Shown here in pieces: positions 33,179 through 45,240 of a stretch of DNA of 64,000 nucleotides. The notes beneath the pieces were generated by a model. The model was given only the letters and a program-made list of their open reading frames with translations. It did no database searches and was not told the origin of the DNA. Positions within the stretch are counted from its first letter, which is position 1, and the number at the start of each line of letters is the position of its first letter. A program made the translations under genes and the position numbers. Origin of the DNA: Peromyscus leucopus (Eukaryota > Chordata > Mammalia > Rodentia > Cricetidae). The stretch lies in contig NC_051070.1 in assembly GCF_004664715.2 (NCBI RefSeq), positions 46,014,456-46,078,455 of the forward strand, in the 5' to 3' direction.

Positions 33179-34110
33179 GGTTTTCTGATTTAGGATTCAG
33201 AAAGGTGAGGAGGCTCTGTAATACTACATGATGGAAGCCCTGCAACCTTCTTAGGAAGGGAACGTACATTACCTCATTAAGAAAATAATTATTCTTCCCA
33301 TCTTCTTAGCATGGCAGCTTTCCTGAGGGTTGAGCTCTTGGCCAGGTGATTGACAGGCCCAGATGGATTAAACGTTAAGTGAGAAGACAACAGTCTGTAA
33401 TGTTCTAACCTTTGGAGCAGATTAGAATGTCAGGTCTACACCCAGGGGCAGAAATAGATTCCATTAGGGAGGAGCCTGTCATCAATGATCTTTAACGATT
33501 TTTTTTTAACAGCTTGCTCTGGAGAATGGGTACCCTAAGATTATGAAGGAGCTGGGCTGAAACTGGGGAACAGGCATGCCTCATTTCCACCATAAGAACC
33601 CAGAGGACCCCTTCCAAAGCCAAAAGGGATTAGCGTCTGGTCACACTCTCATATGCAGATTCTAAGTAGGGGTGTACATTGTGAGATGTAACAAGGAACT
33701 GAGAACCAGAACTCCCTTGTGGGGAGGGGCAAAAACGGCCTGACAACTATTGCTTTCTGGACCCCTGGTCTAAACTGTCTAGCCAGTTTCTCTCCCCTGT
33801 CCTCTGAGCAGTTCTAACTTGGTCTTTTGATTTTCCTTTAAAACTGACCACCAGAGGGTCAATGAGCCGTAAAATGGGGATAACAAATTCCCTCAAGTGA
33901 TATTTCCAGATGGCCGTTGTCTTTATAACACCAGACACCAGCGTGGGAATGATTTTTAATTGATAGTTAATTTTAGAGAAGAGGGAGCTGAAACAGAGGC
34001 ACTATAAGAGACTACTCTGCCTGCTCTTATTCCAAGACATAACCCATTTGTACCCTTCCTCAATAACTTGTCAGTGTATAAAAACAACTATCAACTGTTT
34101 CAGGATATCT
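33179..34110. other. unassigned sequence
   Basis: No gene or repeat recognised. Confidence 0.4.
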
Positions 34111-34556
34111 TGTGGTGTTTGCTGGAAAAAAAACCTGCTTCTAGCTGTGGCATGGCTCAGCCCTAGCACATACCTTTAACCCAAGAGCTTTCTGCTTACG
34201 ATAAATAGGATAAGATAAAAACAACACTCCATAGATCAACAGGAGGAGCAAGCAACCAGTTGACCGGAAATAGCCATAGAGAGTGAAGGAAAGTCAGGAA
34301 GTGAGAGAGAGGAAGGGAGAGGGAGGGAGGAAGGGAAAGAGGGGGACACAGGAAGTAGTAGGGAGGGACATTTGAGTTTGGAGATCCTTTTGGTTTGAGA
34401 TGGCAGAGAAGATTCTCTTTCTGGGACATAGGTAGAAGAGGGAATGTCAGCTAGGTGCTTTCTCTGCCTCTCTGAGCTAGCAGGTTTTTCACACCTGTAT
34501 CTGGCTCCCAAGTCTTTATTGGTAAATTAAACAATAGAAACTTAGTTAAAAACAAT
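34111..34556 (+). mobile_element. ERVK-like LTR
   Basis: Starts TGTGGTGTTTGCTGG; a CATACCTTTAACCCAAGAGC segment is B1-like; a purine-rich middle follows; the 3' part has GAGCTAGCAGGTTTTTCACACC and CTGGCTCCCAAGTCTTTATTGG. The general plan matches the LTR at 28833-29217. The 3' boundary is uncertain. Confidence 0.6.
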
Positions 34557-34559
34557 AAT

Positions 34560-35010
34560 CAACTCAAAGGGAATAAGAGGTAGTGTATTCTGGAGTCAAA
34601 TATAAGTGACCATGTCCAAGAACACATATTTAGACTACCCTAAATCCCATGCTCTGACAAATGAACAATTTCATGAAATTTTTATAATAACAGAGAAAGC
34701 AAAATGCCATAAATCAGCAAACTTCTCAAATACACTGGTTGGCACATAGGAAGATGGGTCATAGCAAAGACGGTAAATCTCTGCTCTATGGCTCAGGTGA
34801 CAGTTCAAGACATGTTTAGCCTTGGGGATGATGGAAGCTATGGAAGTGTGTGTTCATATATGTCAAGATTTACCTACCAGCCACAAGCAAGGGTATTAAG
34901 CCACATACAGAAGGGAACAATAAATGGTCATATAAGGGGATTAAAGCTAGCCCAAGAAAATTAGTAATTAGTCTCTGGACCTGCAACGTTCCAACTTCTC
35001 CAAAGTCACT
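34560..35010 (+). repeat. unclassified ~430 bp element, copy A
   Basis: Collinear with copy B at 35440-35850. Shared landmarks in order: GGAGTCAAATATAAGTG, CCATGCTC, a CATAAATCA/CTATAAATCA motif, a GGTCATAGCA/GGATTATAGCA motif, TTTAGCCTTGGGG/CTTAGCTTTGGGG, GATTTACCTA and AAGCTAGCCCAAGAAAATT. I cannot name the family. Confidence 0.6.
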
Positions 35011-35439
35011 AAAGTTCTAATCAGTAAGTCAGCCTTTGTAGATAAAGCTTCCTTCACAAACCTCTTGTTTGATGAAATACAGGATTTCTCCCTCATCTTT
35101 GAGACACTCATCAATGTTGATGAAGATTCTTCCCATTGAAACAGGCTCATTAAAATCCTTCACTTTACTCTGTTGAATTTTTGACTTTTCAACATGTTGC
35201 ATATAAGAAATGAAATCCACCCTTAAGCATGGACATGACCAGCAAGCAGTCTGTTTGTAGAGAATAGAAAACACATGTAGCGGAGGGGGTGGGGGGTGAA
35301 AAATACTAATGAGCACAATCTACAACACTATTCAAGGCACTAGAAGACAATAATGGGGTTTCATCTTGAACAAGTAAGTTCAGACTTCAAACTCATATCC
35401 CCAGGCACCTGTCAACACAAAAACACAACTCTCACCCTA
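35011..35439. other. spacer between the two element copies
   Basis: No recognised repeat apart from a G-rich run at 35282-35299. The start (TTCTAATCAGTAAGTCAGCC) resembles the sequence after copy B, so the duplicated element may extend into it. Confidence 0.35.
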
Positions 35440-35850
35440 AAGAGATAAGAGATCGCTTATTGTGGAGCCAAATATGAGTATGACCCAGGAACAAAGATCA
35501 ATGTTACATCAGATACCATGCTCCAACATGGCATTTTTTCATGACAGGTTTATAGTTAAAGAACACAGAGAAGCTATAAATCAAGGCCCTTTTTAAATAC
35601 ATTGGCTGCACACTGGACAGGTGGATTATAGCAGGTTATAGATGCTGATGATAGTCTTAGCTTTGGGGCTGGTAGAAGTTAGTGGTCTGTTAGTACATTT
35701 CAGAAGGATTTATCTAATAGTTGCAGTATAGTAAGGTACCGGGTCACAGAGCTGTTTAATGCAAGGGTATTAAAAGGGATAAAGATAGCCCAGGACAATT
35801 TGGCTCAGACCTATAGCATTCCAATTTTCATGAGTTCTAGTACATCCATC
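35440..35850 (+). repeat. unclassified ~430 bp element, copy B
   Basis: Diverged second copy of 34560-35010 in the same orientation: TTATTGTGGAGCCAAATATG, CCATGCTCCAACATGG, GGATTTATCTAATAG, GATAAAGATAGCCCAGGACA and CATTCCAATTTTC. Confidence 0.6.
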
Positions 35851-35937
35851 AGCCTTCCATCAGTGGAAGTTCTAACATAAGTATAACTTTCTTTTTCCTT
35901 TTTTCTGGAATCTTTAGTTTCCAGTTCCCCTTCAGAG

Positions 35938-36258
35938 TGGTTTGAATGAAATGTCTCCCACAGTCTCGGGCATTTGAAAACTTGCTTCCCAGCTACTGAT
36001 GTCATTTGGGTAGGCTCAGGAGGTGTGGCTTTGCTGGAGGAGGTGTTTCATGAGAGGCTGGCTCCCACCATTTTGAGTTCTCAGTTCCACCCACACTATT
36101 TGAAGATGGGAGCCTCAGCTCCTTCTTCCAGTCGCCATGCTTCATTCTGCCATGGTGGACTCGTATCCTTTGGAAAACACAAGCCGAAAAGTCCCTTCTT
36201 CCTATAAGTTGCCTTGGTCATGGTCTTTTATCACAGCGATATAAAAGTAACTAATACA
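35938..36258 (+). mobile_element. MT-type MaLR LTR
   Basis: TGGTTTGAATGAAATGTCTC, GGTGTGGCTTTGCTGGAGGA, CTCAGCTCC, GCCATGGTGGACTC and AAGTTGCCTTGGTCATGG, ending AAAAGTAACTAATACA, are all in order. Confidence 0.85.
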
Positions 36259-37724
36259 TTCCCAATGGCTAAGAATCACATTTTGAACATGTGGAGTTCT
36301 CCCATGGTACTCGGGAAGCTTAGCCTTAGGACCTAATAAAGATGAGGCTAACGAGGCAAGAGAGCACTCTCTAGGAGTGGCTAGTAAATCCAGGAACAAA
36401 TAAGTCTGTGGATCCCTTTAAATCCATCAGTCATCATGACCCAGGTCTGATCCCTCCAAACCTACATATCTGAAATAACATTTATATGTAACATATAAAT
36501 ATATTAGGAGTATTAAACCCAAAATTAAAATAAGCAAGAACACAATATGGTTTAAAGAACTAAAGACAACAGACGATGGAAACAGGCAAACCAAAAATTG
36601 TATTTTTTTTAACTAAATGAATTATATGTTTTCTCCTGTGTCTATAGTTACTAGCACTTTATAAATATTGTACTTGATATTTGGAGTATTGAAGATAATT
36701 TATCCTTAAATTCTAGGTTTTCTTTTGGCCAGTTTGATAGTATAGCTATAACGTCCTGAGGAGCAGCTAGTTGTAATGTTAGGAAACATTGGGCTTTAAT
36801 ATTCAAATTACTATATTTTTATTTGTAACTAATAATTTCATTTGATATATTATTCAGCATCACTGTTAAACATAATACTATGGTGGCAGCAGTTGGCTCA
36901 GGAAAGTATGTGACACATAATTGCCCATCAGGAATGAAGTTATTAGAAGAAAGGGCCTCAGGATTGTGGTCCGGGTTAACTGTGAGAGCTTAGAAAGAAT
37001 AACACATGAAGAACAGCATAACAGTCCCTTAAAGTGACAGAGAGGTTTCCCATTCAAACTTGGACAGGGAGAAAGAAACAGGGAGCTGGCCATAGAGATG
37101 GGGCAGAGAAGCCCCTTCAGAGAAAGCCCTGAACAAAGGGATAGCTCACTAAATCACGGCATGTGATTTATCATGTAGCACATCACATAGGACAGAGAAC
37201 ATGGAAGATCTGGGTACTGGTTGGGACTATAAGTCAGGGGCTGCTGTTAGCCATGGCACAGACGGCTTCTTAGCCCTCTGTCCCAGGGAGTTGCTGTGGG
37301 AACTGTGATCTCTTCAGGTTGTAGAATCTGCTTTCTTAGAGTGACCACTGTCTTAAAGGGGCAGGTTATTCTCTAGCAATTATATCAGATTTAGTTTGGG
37401 GAATTCAATAGACAAGTCACATTATAGAAGAAGTGGGAAAATAATGCAGTGTTGGTTTAACTCTCCTTCTAACAAAATTGTCTTTTCCTACGGACCAAAT
37501 ACTGTTAGTGACAGAGATAGGAACAAAAGGCTCAGTTCTCATTTGCCTTGTAAAACCTTTCCGACAGGTCTGGTTTCTTTCCCAGGAGTTTCGTTTCATA
37601 CCTGCAGAGCGCTATGTTCACACAGACACGCCTAATAGAAGGCATGTGCTCCCTGAAAGGCAACCACCGTTAGCGGAACAAGCTTGTCTTTCCAAAAATG
37701 GCCCTTACCCAACCACACACTGCA
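36259..37724. other. unassigned sequence
   Basis: 36470-36900 is AT-rich. Frames at 37396-37792 have no recognisable content. No gene or repeat identified. Confidence 0.4.
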
Positions 37725-37800
37725 GGAACCCGAGTAAGGTCACTCAACCTCTGGTAACTTTTCTCACTTATAAAGTGTTTAAACTGACCTAACTGTGACA
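37725..37800 (-). mobile_element. possible MIR fragment
   Basis: AAGGTCACTCAACCTCTGGTAACTTTTCTCACTTATAAAG resembles the reverse MIR core. Confidence 0.4.
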
Positions 37801-37879
37801 AGAAGGACTCCATAATTTAACAAAATATATCCAAACACTTTCTGGTTATTTTCAATGCTCTAACTTTTTATTCACTTGG

Positions 37880-38060
37880 CTTATTAGTAAAGGATTTGGA
37901 TATAATTCAGGTACAACAAATATTCACCCTTCCAAGTGTACAATTCAGAGGTTCTGTTTGTTTATTTGTTTACTATAATCACAAAGTTGAGTTTGGGGCC
38001 AACAACAACCATTCCAGCTACCTGAAGAAGCTAGACTCAGCTGCCTTTTCCAATGTGAAA
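37880..38060 (-). mobile_element. old L1 (L1M) 3' UTR fragment
   Basis: AGGTACAACAAATATTCACC, CAAGTGTACAATTCAGAGG and TATAATCACAAAGTTGAG follow the reversed 3' UTR of ancient L1. Confidence 0.6.
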
Positions 38061-38451
38061 ATCATAAAGACAAGTAATAGCAGAAAATGGGGATGAATCG
38101 AATCATTGCATCGGGAGGAAGAAGGCCTAGCAACTTGAAGTCCACCTATAGGGTAGAGACACGAGCTTAGAAAGGAGGTACTGGGAAAGGGAAAGAGGTG
38201 TAAATAATTAACAATCCTGGTCAAGGTGTGAGCTAGGGAAACACTGTCTCATGGTTCTTCAGGGTGGTTCTCAGGAGTCTGTGCCTTTGCTTGAAGGATC
38301 AATCTGTTTCCTGTAAAATGAATACTTCTGCTCCAGGGTATTCCCTTCACCTATGGGGGATGAGTGCTCTGTCCTCTGAGCTTTTCTGGTTCATAAAATC
38401 CAAGAAGATTGGGCATGCTTAGAATAAAAATGTATCTCTGTGTTCTCAGTG

Positions 38452-38454
<3 letters not shown>
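38061..38454. other. unassigned sequence
   Basis: Nothing recognised. Confidence 0.4.

Positions 38455-38509
<55 letters not shown>
38455..38509. repeat. (GT)27 microsatellite
   Basis: Uninterrupted GT dinucleotides. Confidence 0.98.
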
Positions 38510-38511
<2 letters not shown>

Positions 38512-38544
38512 AGAGGGGAGAGGAGGGGAGGAGAGACTGGTTCA

Positions 38545-38887
38545 TATTTTAGTCACTTTTCCTATTGAAATTACCAGATACTGAACAAGAAGAAGCAACA
38601 CCAGCAGGGATGGATTCATTTCAGTTCGGTCCAGCATGATGGGAAGACATGGTTGCAGGGATGCAGGTCTGTTTGCTCATATCTCCATGGACCAGGAAGC
38701 AGATAAAGGACATGAAGTAGGGCCAAGTTATAACCCCAAGGCCTGTCTCCAAATATCGACCTCTCCTCACTAGGCCTCACCCACAAAGGTTCCAGAACAT
38801 TCTTTAAACGCTCTATCAGCTGGAGACCAAGTGTTCAAACCCTCAAGCAGAGCTCTCTGCAACATTTCATATCCAAACCACAGCAGA
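38545..38887 (-). mobile_element. MT-type MaLR LTR, reversed
   Basis: The plus strand carries TAGTCACTTTTCCTATTG, GATGGGAAGACATGG, GGCCTCACCCACAAAGGTTCC and GGAGACCAAGTGTTCAAAC, then CATATCCAAACCACAGCA. This is the reverse complement of the family seen at 35938 and 26006. Confidence 0.75.
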
Positions 38888-39066
38888 GAGGGACACAGGC
38901 ATTGCTTGGCAGGCATAGGCATGACCCAAACTAAAGGAGATGAGATAAATGAAGGCAGAGGTTCCAAGATTTCATTCTGCTCTTAGTCACCTTGTGGGTT
39001 CAAAAGAGACATCAATGCTTTTTAGCTTGGGCGGCTTTCAAGTGACTGTGACGTTATCATAATATC

Positions 39067-39454
39067 TGTGCTGGCTACTTTTATGTCAACTTGATAAAAG
39101 CTCGAGTCACGTGGAAACAGCGACTCTGAGTTGAGAAAACGCTTCCAAAGGATCAGGCTGTAGGCAAACCTGTAGAGCATTTCTTTAGTAGTTGCTGTGG
39201 AAAGGCCCAGTCCATGGGGGTTGGCTGGGGACTATGAGAGAGCGGACTGAGTAAGCCATGGGGAGCAAGGAGTAAGCAGCACTCCTCTAAGGCCTGTGAA
39301 TCAGCGCCTACCTCCAAGTGTCTGCCCTGTTTGAGTTCTTGCCCTGATCCTCAGTGATGGACCGTGATATGGAACTGTCAGATGAAAAAAGATCCTTTGT
39401 TCCTCAAATTGATCTTGGTCATGGACTTTTTCAGAGCAACAGAAACCTAATAAA
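39067..39454 (+). mobile_element. ORR1 (ERVL-MaLR) solo LTR
   Basis: TGTGCTGGCTACTTTTATGTC, CAACTTGATAAAAGC, GAGTTGAGAAAACGC, AAGCAGCACTCCTC and CTTGGTCATGGACTTTTTCAG are in ORR1 order on the plus strand. ATATC flanks it on both sides (39062-39066 and 39455-39459), a perfect 5 bp target duplication. Confidence 0.9.
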
Positions 39455-39459
39455 ATATC

Positions 39460-39955
39460 ATCTAATTCCATACAAGTTTCATCATCTTAAAAAAAAAAAT
39501 TTCATTAGACATTATTGCCTATGCCAGACCTACAACTCACAAGAGCCAAAACTACTTTTCATGGATTTCCATATTCTAGACATTTCACATCAATGGAATC
39601 ATACAACATGGATGGGTTGTTGCTGGCTACTTTTGCTTTAGACCATTGTCTTTAGGATTCGTTTATAATGCAATACCTAAGCACTTTTAATATTCAAATA
39701 AAATTCCGCTGTATGGATACACCACAGTTTGTCCATTCCTTCATCAGGTAATGAATATTTGGGTGTTCCCACTTTTTCTATTATGGAACAATGAACAGTG
39801 CTATTACTATCTGTGAGCAGCTGTTTATGTGGACACGCATTTTTCAGTTCTCTTTGGAACATACCTGGAGGAGAACTGCTGGGTAAATGTCAACCGTTTT
39901 CTAAAGTGGTGGTACCATTTTCTCTGCAATTGGACCTTGCTTCATCTCTCCCCCC
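39460..39955 (-). mobile_element. old L1 (L1M) 3' UTR, reversed
   Basis: CATCAATGGAATCATACAAC, AAAATTCCGCTGTATGGATAC, CCACAGTTTGTCCATTCCTTC, GAGAACTGCTGGGTAAATG and CTAAAGTGGTGGTACCATTT match the reverse complement of the ancient L1 3' UTR. Confidence 0.85.
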
Positions 39956-40544
39956 TCTGCATTCTGGTTGAGAAGTTCCGCTGAGGAAAAAGAAAGTGCT
40001 TATAAAAATATTTGATAAAGAATGGAAATTTTGGCATTCTGTTAATATAAACACAACAAAATAGTTTAGGTGCGTTAAAGAAGCACAGAATTGCTGGGAT
40101 GCTTAGATCAGGGCTATCCATGCCCAGATACCAATAATGCCAGCATTCCTGAAATGACTCAGGACCATCTGGGTGGGGTTCCCTGTGCCAATAAGGGACT
40201 CACAAAGGGGTGGGCGGGGGCTCTAATATCTGCATCTCAAGTTCTTTCATTATACCAAGGACAATTCAACAGACATAAAAAATAACTCTGGAATACATTG
40301 TGGGGTTTGTTTTGTTCTCTCAAAAAGAGTATTTCCAGACAGACACATCATAGGGAAATTATTTGAAGGAGCAGAAAACAATTTTACTGGCCCTTAAGTA
40401 ATAACAAAGTTGTGGAGGGAAAATTAAGGAGGAATTACATCCTGCTTAGGGACCCATTTAAACAAAAAGAGACTAAATACACAAGAATGAAGACTTTTCA
40501 AAAGCTACCAGAGTCTGTGATGGATCAACCCTTTGCTGATGGCT
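39956..40544. other. unassigned sequence
   Basis: No recognised gene or repeat. Confidence 0.4.
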
Positions 40545-41235
40545 GAATAGGAAAAGTGAAGAAGTTGATGGAAGAAAACGTAACTCCAGGTTTTGGGTGT
40601 GGAAGATGAGAAATATGGTTGTGCCATTAACAACATCAAGGTAAAGCCTAGAGGAGGTGCTGATAAGAGAGAGAGGTCAACCTTAGACATATATTGAGTT
40701 TAAGATATCAGGGAACTTGCAACTGGGACCCAGTAGGCCAACAAGGCCAATCGGAGCTTCAGAAATGTTTCTCCCAGTGAAAGCCATTGCTGACACCTTC
40801 AGAGTGATGAAGAGGGAGAAGAAAGCCAGCCCGTCTAGTCGAGGGCCAAGTTAGTGTGAAGACATGAAGTTCTAGGAAGGATCTAGTACACATCAAGATG
40901 AACAGATTGCTGGGCTCTGAGGACCAATCAGAACCCAGCCACCACTCTCTCTGCACCCGGCCTAGGGAGGCATGACTGATGTGGGCTCTCATATGCTACA
41001 GTAGATGGAGCATCCGTTGTTCTTCCTGTCCTCCCAGGAAAGGCTCAGAGCTGAAAGGAATTGAACGTGTGGGGTGGAGGAAGGCAAAGATGGATCCCCA
41101 AAGAACACCCACATCGGGAAGAGTGAGAAGAGGGAGAAAGAAACAAGAAGAGGAAATCTATCCAAACAGCATTGAGCGTTATAAGGAGTAACTGGAGCAC
41201 AAGAGAAATAGAGGAAGGAGAAGAATGAGAGAAGC
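40545..41235 (+). mobile_element. ancient mammalian-wide repeat, family unassigned
   Basis: AACTCCAGGTTTTGGGTGTG, TGTGCCATTAACAACATCAAGG, GACATATATTGAGTTTAAGATATC and a downstream GAAGAGGAAATCTATCC region resemble a repeat shared across mammals whose core reads as TCCAAGGTTTTGGGCCTGAG. I do not trust my recall of its name. Confidence 0.45.
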
Positions 41236-42315
41236 CACTAGGCAATCCTTTCCACCTCACTGGTTTTCACTAACGTTTTCACTTAACTGTATCTAACAAT
41301 GATGCTCAGTCACAAGGAAAGCTTTGCTTGTTAGTCTCAAGTTCCCTTATTTTTGTAACCTTATGAATGACACATTCTTCATGAATAACATCAGAGAGTA
41401 ACAGTTAACTTAGATCTAAAAAGTATTATTAAAAACAAGGGAAACACCAGTTATATGAAATTGGAAACAAATTTCCAAAGACTACAATTCTTAGTGTAAT
41501 CAGAAAAATAGCAAAGAACATCACAACAAAAATGTGAGACTCGATGGTTATGAAACAGTATGAGCTCAAATTCAAACAACTTAAATTATTTAAAGGAATC
41601 CTTTTAGAGGGTCTGAACTAGCCAGACTACTTGTAGCCCTGACTGGCCTTGAACTCACTGTGGAGCACACATTTACAATTCTTTGGCCTCCACTTGCAGA
41701 ATTCTGCGATCACATATGTATACAAACCATGCAGGGCTCTCAAAAGGCATCTGTTAGAACACCAGAATGCTGACGTTTAATAGAAATAAAACACCACAAC
41801 TATGAATAGTTGTTTCCTCCTCATATTTTATTGAGGGAAAAGTAAGAGCAAAAACCATCTTAACACCATGATCAAAGATAGAATGCTTCAATCAACACTA
41901 GACTTTTCACGATTCTGGAACGGCTGCAAACTGCTAGCAGCACATGTCTTTGCACACTTCATGAAAGATATATTTGTTCCAAACAACCTGTCGCCTAACA
42001 GTCCTGCTGTGGGAAGAACATGAGTCACGGAGGCTTGGAGGTTCTTCCTGTAGTTCCAACCTTAGGTGAAGGGCAGAGCTTCCAGCCATACACTTGTCCA
42101 CAGCCTGTGAGAAGAACAAGCTCACGGCTGAAACAGCAAGCATTGCTTCACTACTTTGAGATCTGGCATCCGTCATTTCGGATACAGGAGCAAAGAGCTC
42201 AGACTAGGTGCTGGCTGCCATGGGATGTGGGAAGCAACAGCAAAATAACCCCTCCTGAAGCCTGTAGGGAGACTGGGACAAACACCACAAACCTTATCAA
42301 GGCTGAAAAATCCCA
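41236..42315. other. unassigned; degenerate reverse B1 at 41605-41725
   Basis: At 41605-41725, AGTCTGAACTAGCC-like text, TGACTGGCCTTGAACTCACTG and a Cys/Thr-poor remainder suggest an eroded reverse B1. The rest shows nothing recognisable. Confidence 0.4.
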
Positions 42316-42510
42316 GCAGGGGGTCCAGCAAGCTGATTCAGCCAGGAAAGGCACTTATCCCAAAACATGACTCCCTGAGTTTGATCCAAGAAACCCATAT
42401 GACGATAGGAGAGAGCCAACTCCCACAAGTTGTTCTTTGAGTTCAACAATGAACGCCATGGCAAACATGCATGTGTACATACACACATACAACAAATAAA
42501 TAAATGGATT
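42316..42510 (+). mobile_element. B3 SINE
   Basis: GGCACTTATCCCAAAACATG, CCTGAGTTTGATCCAAG, AGAGAGCCAACTCCCACAAG, TTGTTCTTTGAGTTC and a CAAATAAATAAATGG tail match B3. Confidence 0.8.
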
Positions 42511-42531
42511 TTCTTTTACTTCCAGTAAGGA

Positions 42532-42858
42532 GGCCGGGGAGATGGCTTAGTGAACAAAATACTGGTCGCGCAAGCACAAGGACCTGAGTTCGATCCCCAG
42601 AATCTATTTAAAAAGCTAGGTACCACATACTTGTAAACCCAACACCTGGGAGGTTGACATAAGCAGAATTTTGGGGACTCACTGACCAATCTACTGAGTC
42701 TTATTGGTAAAGTCCATGTCCCAGTGAGATGCCTTGGTTTAAAAAAAAAAAAAAGTGAATGTCCCCTGACAAATGACACCCAATGGTTGCCCTCTGTCCA
42801 ACTCATGCATATGTATAGTGTTTACAGTGTGCACCACGACCCCTCTGACATACACACA
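42532..42858 (+). mobile_element. B4 SINE
   Basis: GGCCGGGGAGATGGCTTAGTG, GCGCAAGCACAAGGACCTGAG, TTCGATCCCCAGAATC and CACCTGGGAGGTTG-type middle, then a 14 bp A run near 42740 and a CA-containing tail. Confidence 0.85.
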
Positions 42859-43954
42859 AATCCCAGGAAATCATCACCTACAGGGTCACACAGGCTTCTT
42901 CAGAACGTGTTGTGGGAAGCTGGGTGGCCCCTAATGGAATATTGGAGTGTCATTATAGAATTGAGAGAGGGGGATGGAAAAAGATGTTCCCCCATAGAAG
43001 GATCCACAGTCACAAAGATCACTTTCCTTGCCCACAGCAACTTCTGATTCAGTTCACAAAATCTGAACTGAAGTGTGGGCTATACAGAGGGTACTCCCAC
43101 CCACCCGCACACACTGCACAGGCTGGGTAAAGGGAGCAGAGAGCTGGTTTTTTCATAGGATGGGGAAAATGTCCCTACACAACAACAATGGCTGGAGAGG
43201 GGCTCCAGAGTGTTCTGAAAGTTACTCCTTTTCTGAATACTAAGGGGATTTCTCAGGCCTTTCGGGTACAATGAAAACTAGTTTTGAGAGATAAGATATT
43301 AAACCATTTCCAAAGGGAATCCCAACACTGGAGATTATTTACTTTGCTGTAATTACTCTGCACACAGGGAGATTAGCTCTCAAAGGCTACTGAGTTTGCA
43401 TATAGAGATTGCAAGAACAAAGAAAATGGTTCAGATCTTGACTATTTAGGCTTCGAAGTCTACGATGCTGCTAAGGAGTGAACACAGACAGGTGCATGCC
43501 TGGAGAGAGAAGAGTTGTTACCAATGGCAGCGATCGTTTGTTCCGAAGTCTGAACTCCCTCCCCCAATTCTTTGTTTATAGAAAGGATCTGGATTCTTGT
43601 TACAACCATTACTAAATGAGAATGCATTTATACATTCACAGATGAATCGTAGTTTCTTAAGTATCAGACTCCAAGGAAGTCAGCCAGGCAGTTCACAAGC
43701 CCATCTAACTAGCAACAGAAGAACTGAAGGATTTTGGATTCCATGAACAATCTTTTAGAAGAGACTGGTGGAACTGTGGAAACTTATTATTGAATGGACA
43801 GTCTAGGGGGTTTTCAAGATTATTTGTATCATGACTTAAACAGAGACAAAATTTATTCCTAGAAAATATCCTCCACATGAAGCCTTCTGAACTTCTGTTC
43901 ATCCCCTGGCTTATTAACTCTTACTTAAGATTAAGTGACAATGTCTGTATATGT
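42859..43954. other. unassigned sequence
   Basis: Frames at 42724-43271 have no recognisable domain. No repeat identified. Confidence 0.4.
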
Positions 43955-44393
43955 TTCTAAATATTTTATTTGGAGACAACTATCAATTCGAGGGAAGTTG
44001 CAAAAAATAATACAGATGTTGTGTACACTTTGTCCAATCCGCCTCCATGATGCCATCTTACATAGTTCCCAAGTCCTGGAAAATATATTAGCATAATATT
44101 CATACATAGGTTTTAGGTCTTATTCAAATTTTACCACTATTAGCATAGTGTGTGTGTATACACAGACACAAGTAGTTTTATCCAGTGAATTGACTCTTAT
44201 AACCACTATTATAATCCACTGAATTCTTCCATCCTTACCAAGGAATCCCCATACATTACTTACCCCATCCTATCACTGACTACCATTCATCTGTTCTAGA
44301 TCTCTGTAATTCTATCATTTCAAAAATAAGTGGAATCATTCACTATGAAACTTACTGAGACTTGATCTTTTCACTTGGTCTAACTCTCTTTAG

Positions 44394-44394
<1 letters not shown>
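43955..44394 (-). mobile_element. old L1 (L1M/HAL1-like) 3' UTR, reversed
   Basis: TTGTGTACACTTTGTCCAATC, CCATGATGCCATCTTACATAG, CTGTTCTAGATCTCTG and AAGTGGAATCATTCACTATG are in the order of the ancient L1 3' UTR read in reverse. Confidence 0.65.
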
Positions 44395-44442
<48 letters not shown>

Positions 44443-44452
44443 GATTAGTATG

Positions 44453-44499
<47 letters not shown>

Positions 44500-44523
44500 G
44501 ATAGGGTAGATAGAAAAACAGAC

Positions 44524-44555
<32 letters not shown>

Positions 44556-44586
44556 TGACTAGGTGGATAGATAGATACATAGATAC

Positions 44587-44638
<52 letters not shown>
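44395..44638. repeat. compound (TG)n / (GATA)n array
   Basis: About 21 TG units (44395-44437) pass into roughly 200 bp of GATA with GACA and GGTGGATA interruptions. The long Ser/Ile/Tyr/Leu minus-strand frames are artefacts. Confidence 0.98.
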
Positions 44639-45024
44639 CACTCATTCATTTATGCTCTTCTTACTACTGACATTGATATCAAATATTGCTATCATTTTGA
44701 TCACCATAATACAAAAGTATATAGAAGTCTTAAAGGATGGATAATAATACCATTTGTAAGTTCCAAACCAATTAAGAGGACAAATAGAGCCAGGCACCAG
44801 GGAATGGAGTTATGAGTGCTTTATCATTCCAGCTCCTGAGAAGAGAGCTTTTTATCCGATGCTAAAATAGTTGGCTAATGATTTTCCTTAGGTTCAACCT
44901 TACTCACTGGCATAGGCAGGAGACCACTGACCAGCAGACTTGGAGGTCTAGAATGTGATCTCATGTGATGCTTTGGTCTGTATGTGCCTGCACACCCACC
45001 AACTTCATAAGGTGAAACAGTATT
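44639..45024. other. unassigned sequence
   Basis: No gene or repeat recognised. Confidence 0.4.
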
Positions 45025-45240
45025 AAGAGGTAGTGATTAGTGAAACTCCTTCACCCGTTCTGCATGTGAGAACAAAGAGAAGGTAGCATCTATGTGGAAC
45101 AGGCCCTCGCCAGATACTAAAGGTGCTACTGTCAACCATACCATAACTGTGAGCAACAAATTTCTGTTGCCATAAATTACCCAGGCCAAGGTATTTTGCT
45201 ACAACAGCAGAAATTGCCTATGACAGACAACTGAAGACCC
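45025..45240 (+). mobile_element. ancient MaLR (MLT1-like) LTR 3' part
   Basis: TGCATGTGAGAACAAAGAGAAGG, CATAACTGTGAGCAAC, TTGCCATAAATTACCCAGGC and AAGGTATTTTGCTACAACAGC are the 3' half landmarks of old MaLR LTRs. Confidence 0.6.

Noticed and set aside
44437..44638. CRISPR-like regular repeat
   Set aside because: The unit is 4 bp with no spacers, so it is a microsatellite.
44380..44649. Ser/Ile/Tyr/Leu repeat 'membrane protein' frames
   Set aside because: They translate the GATA/TG microsatellite.
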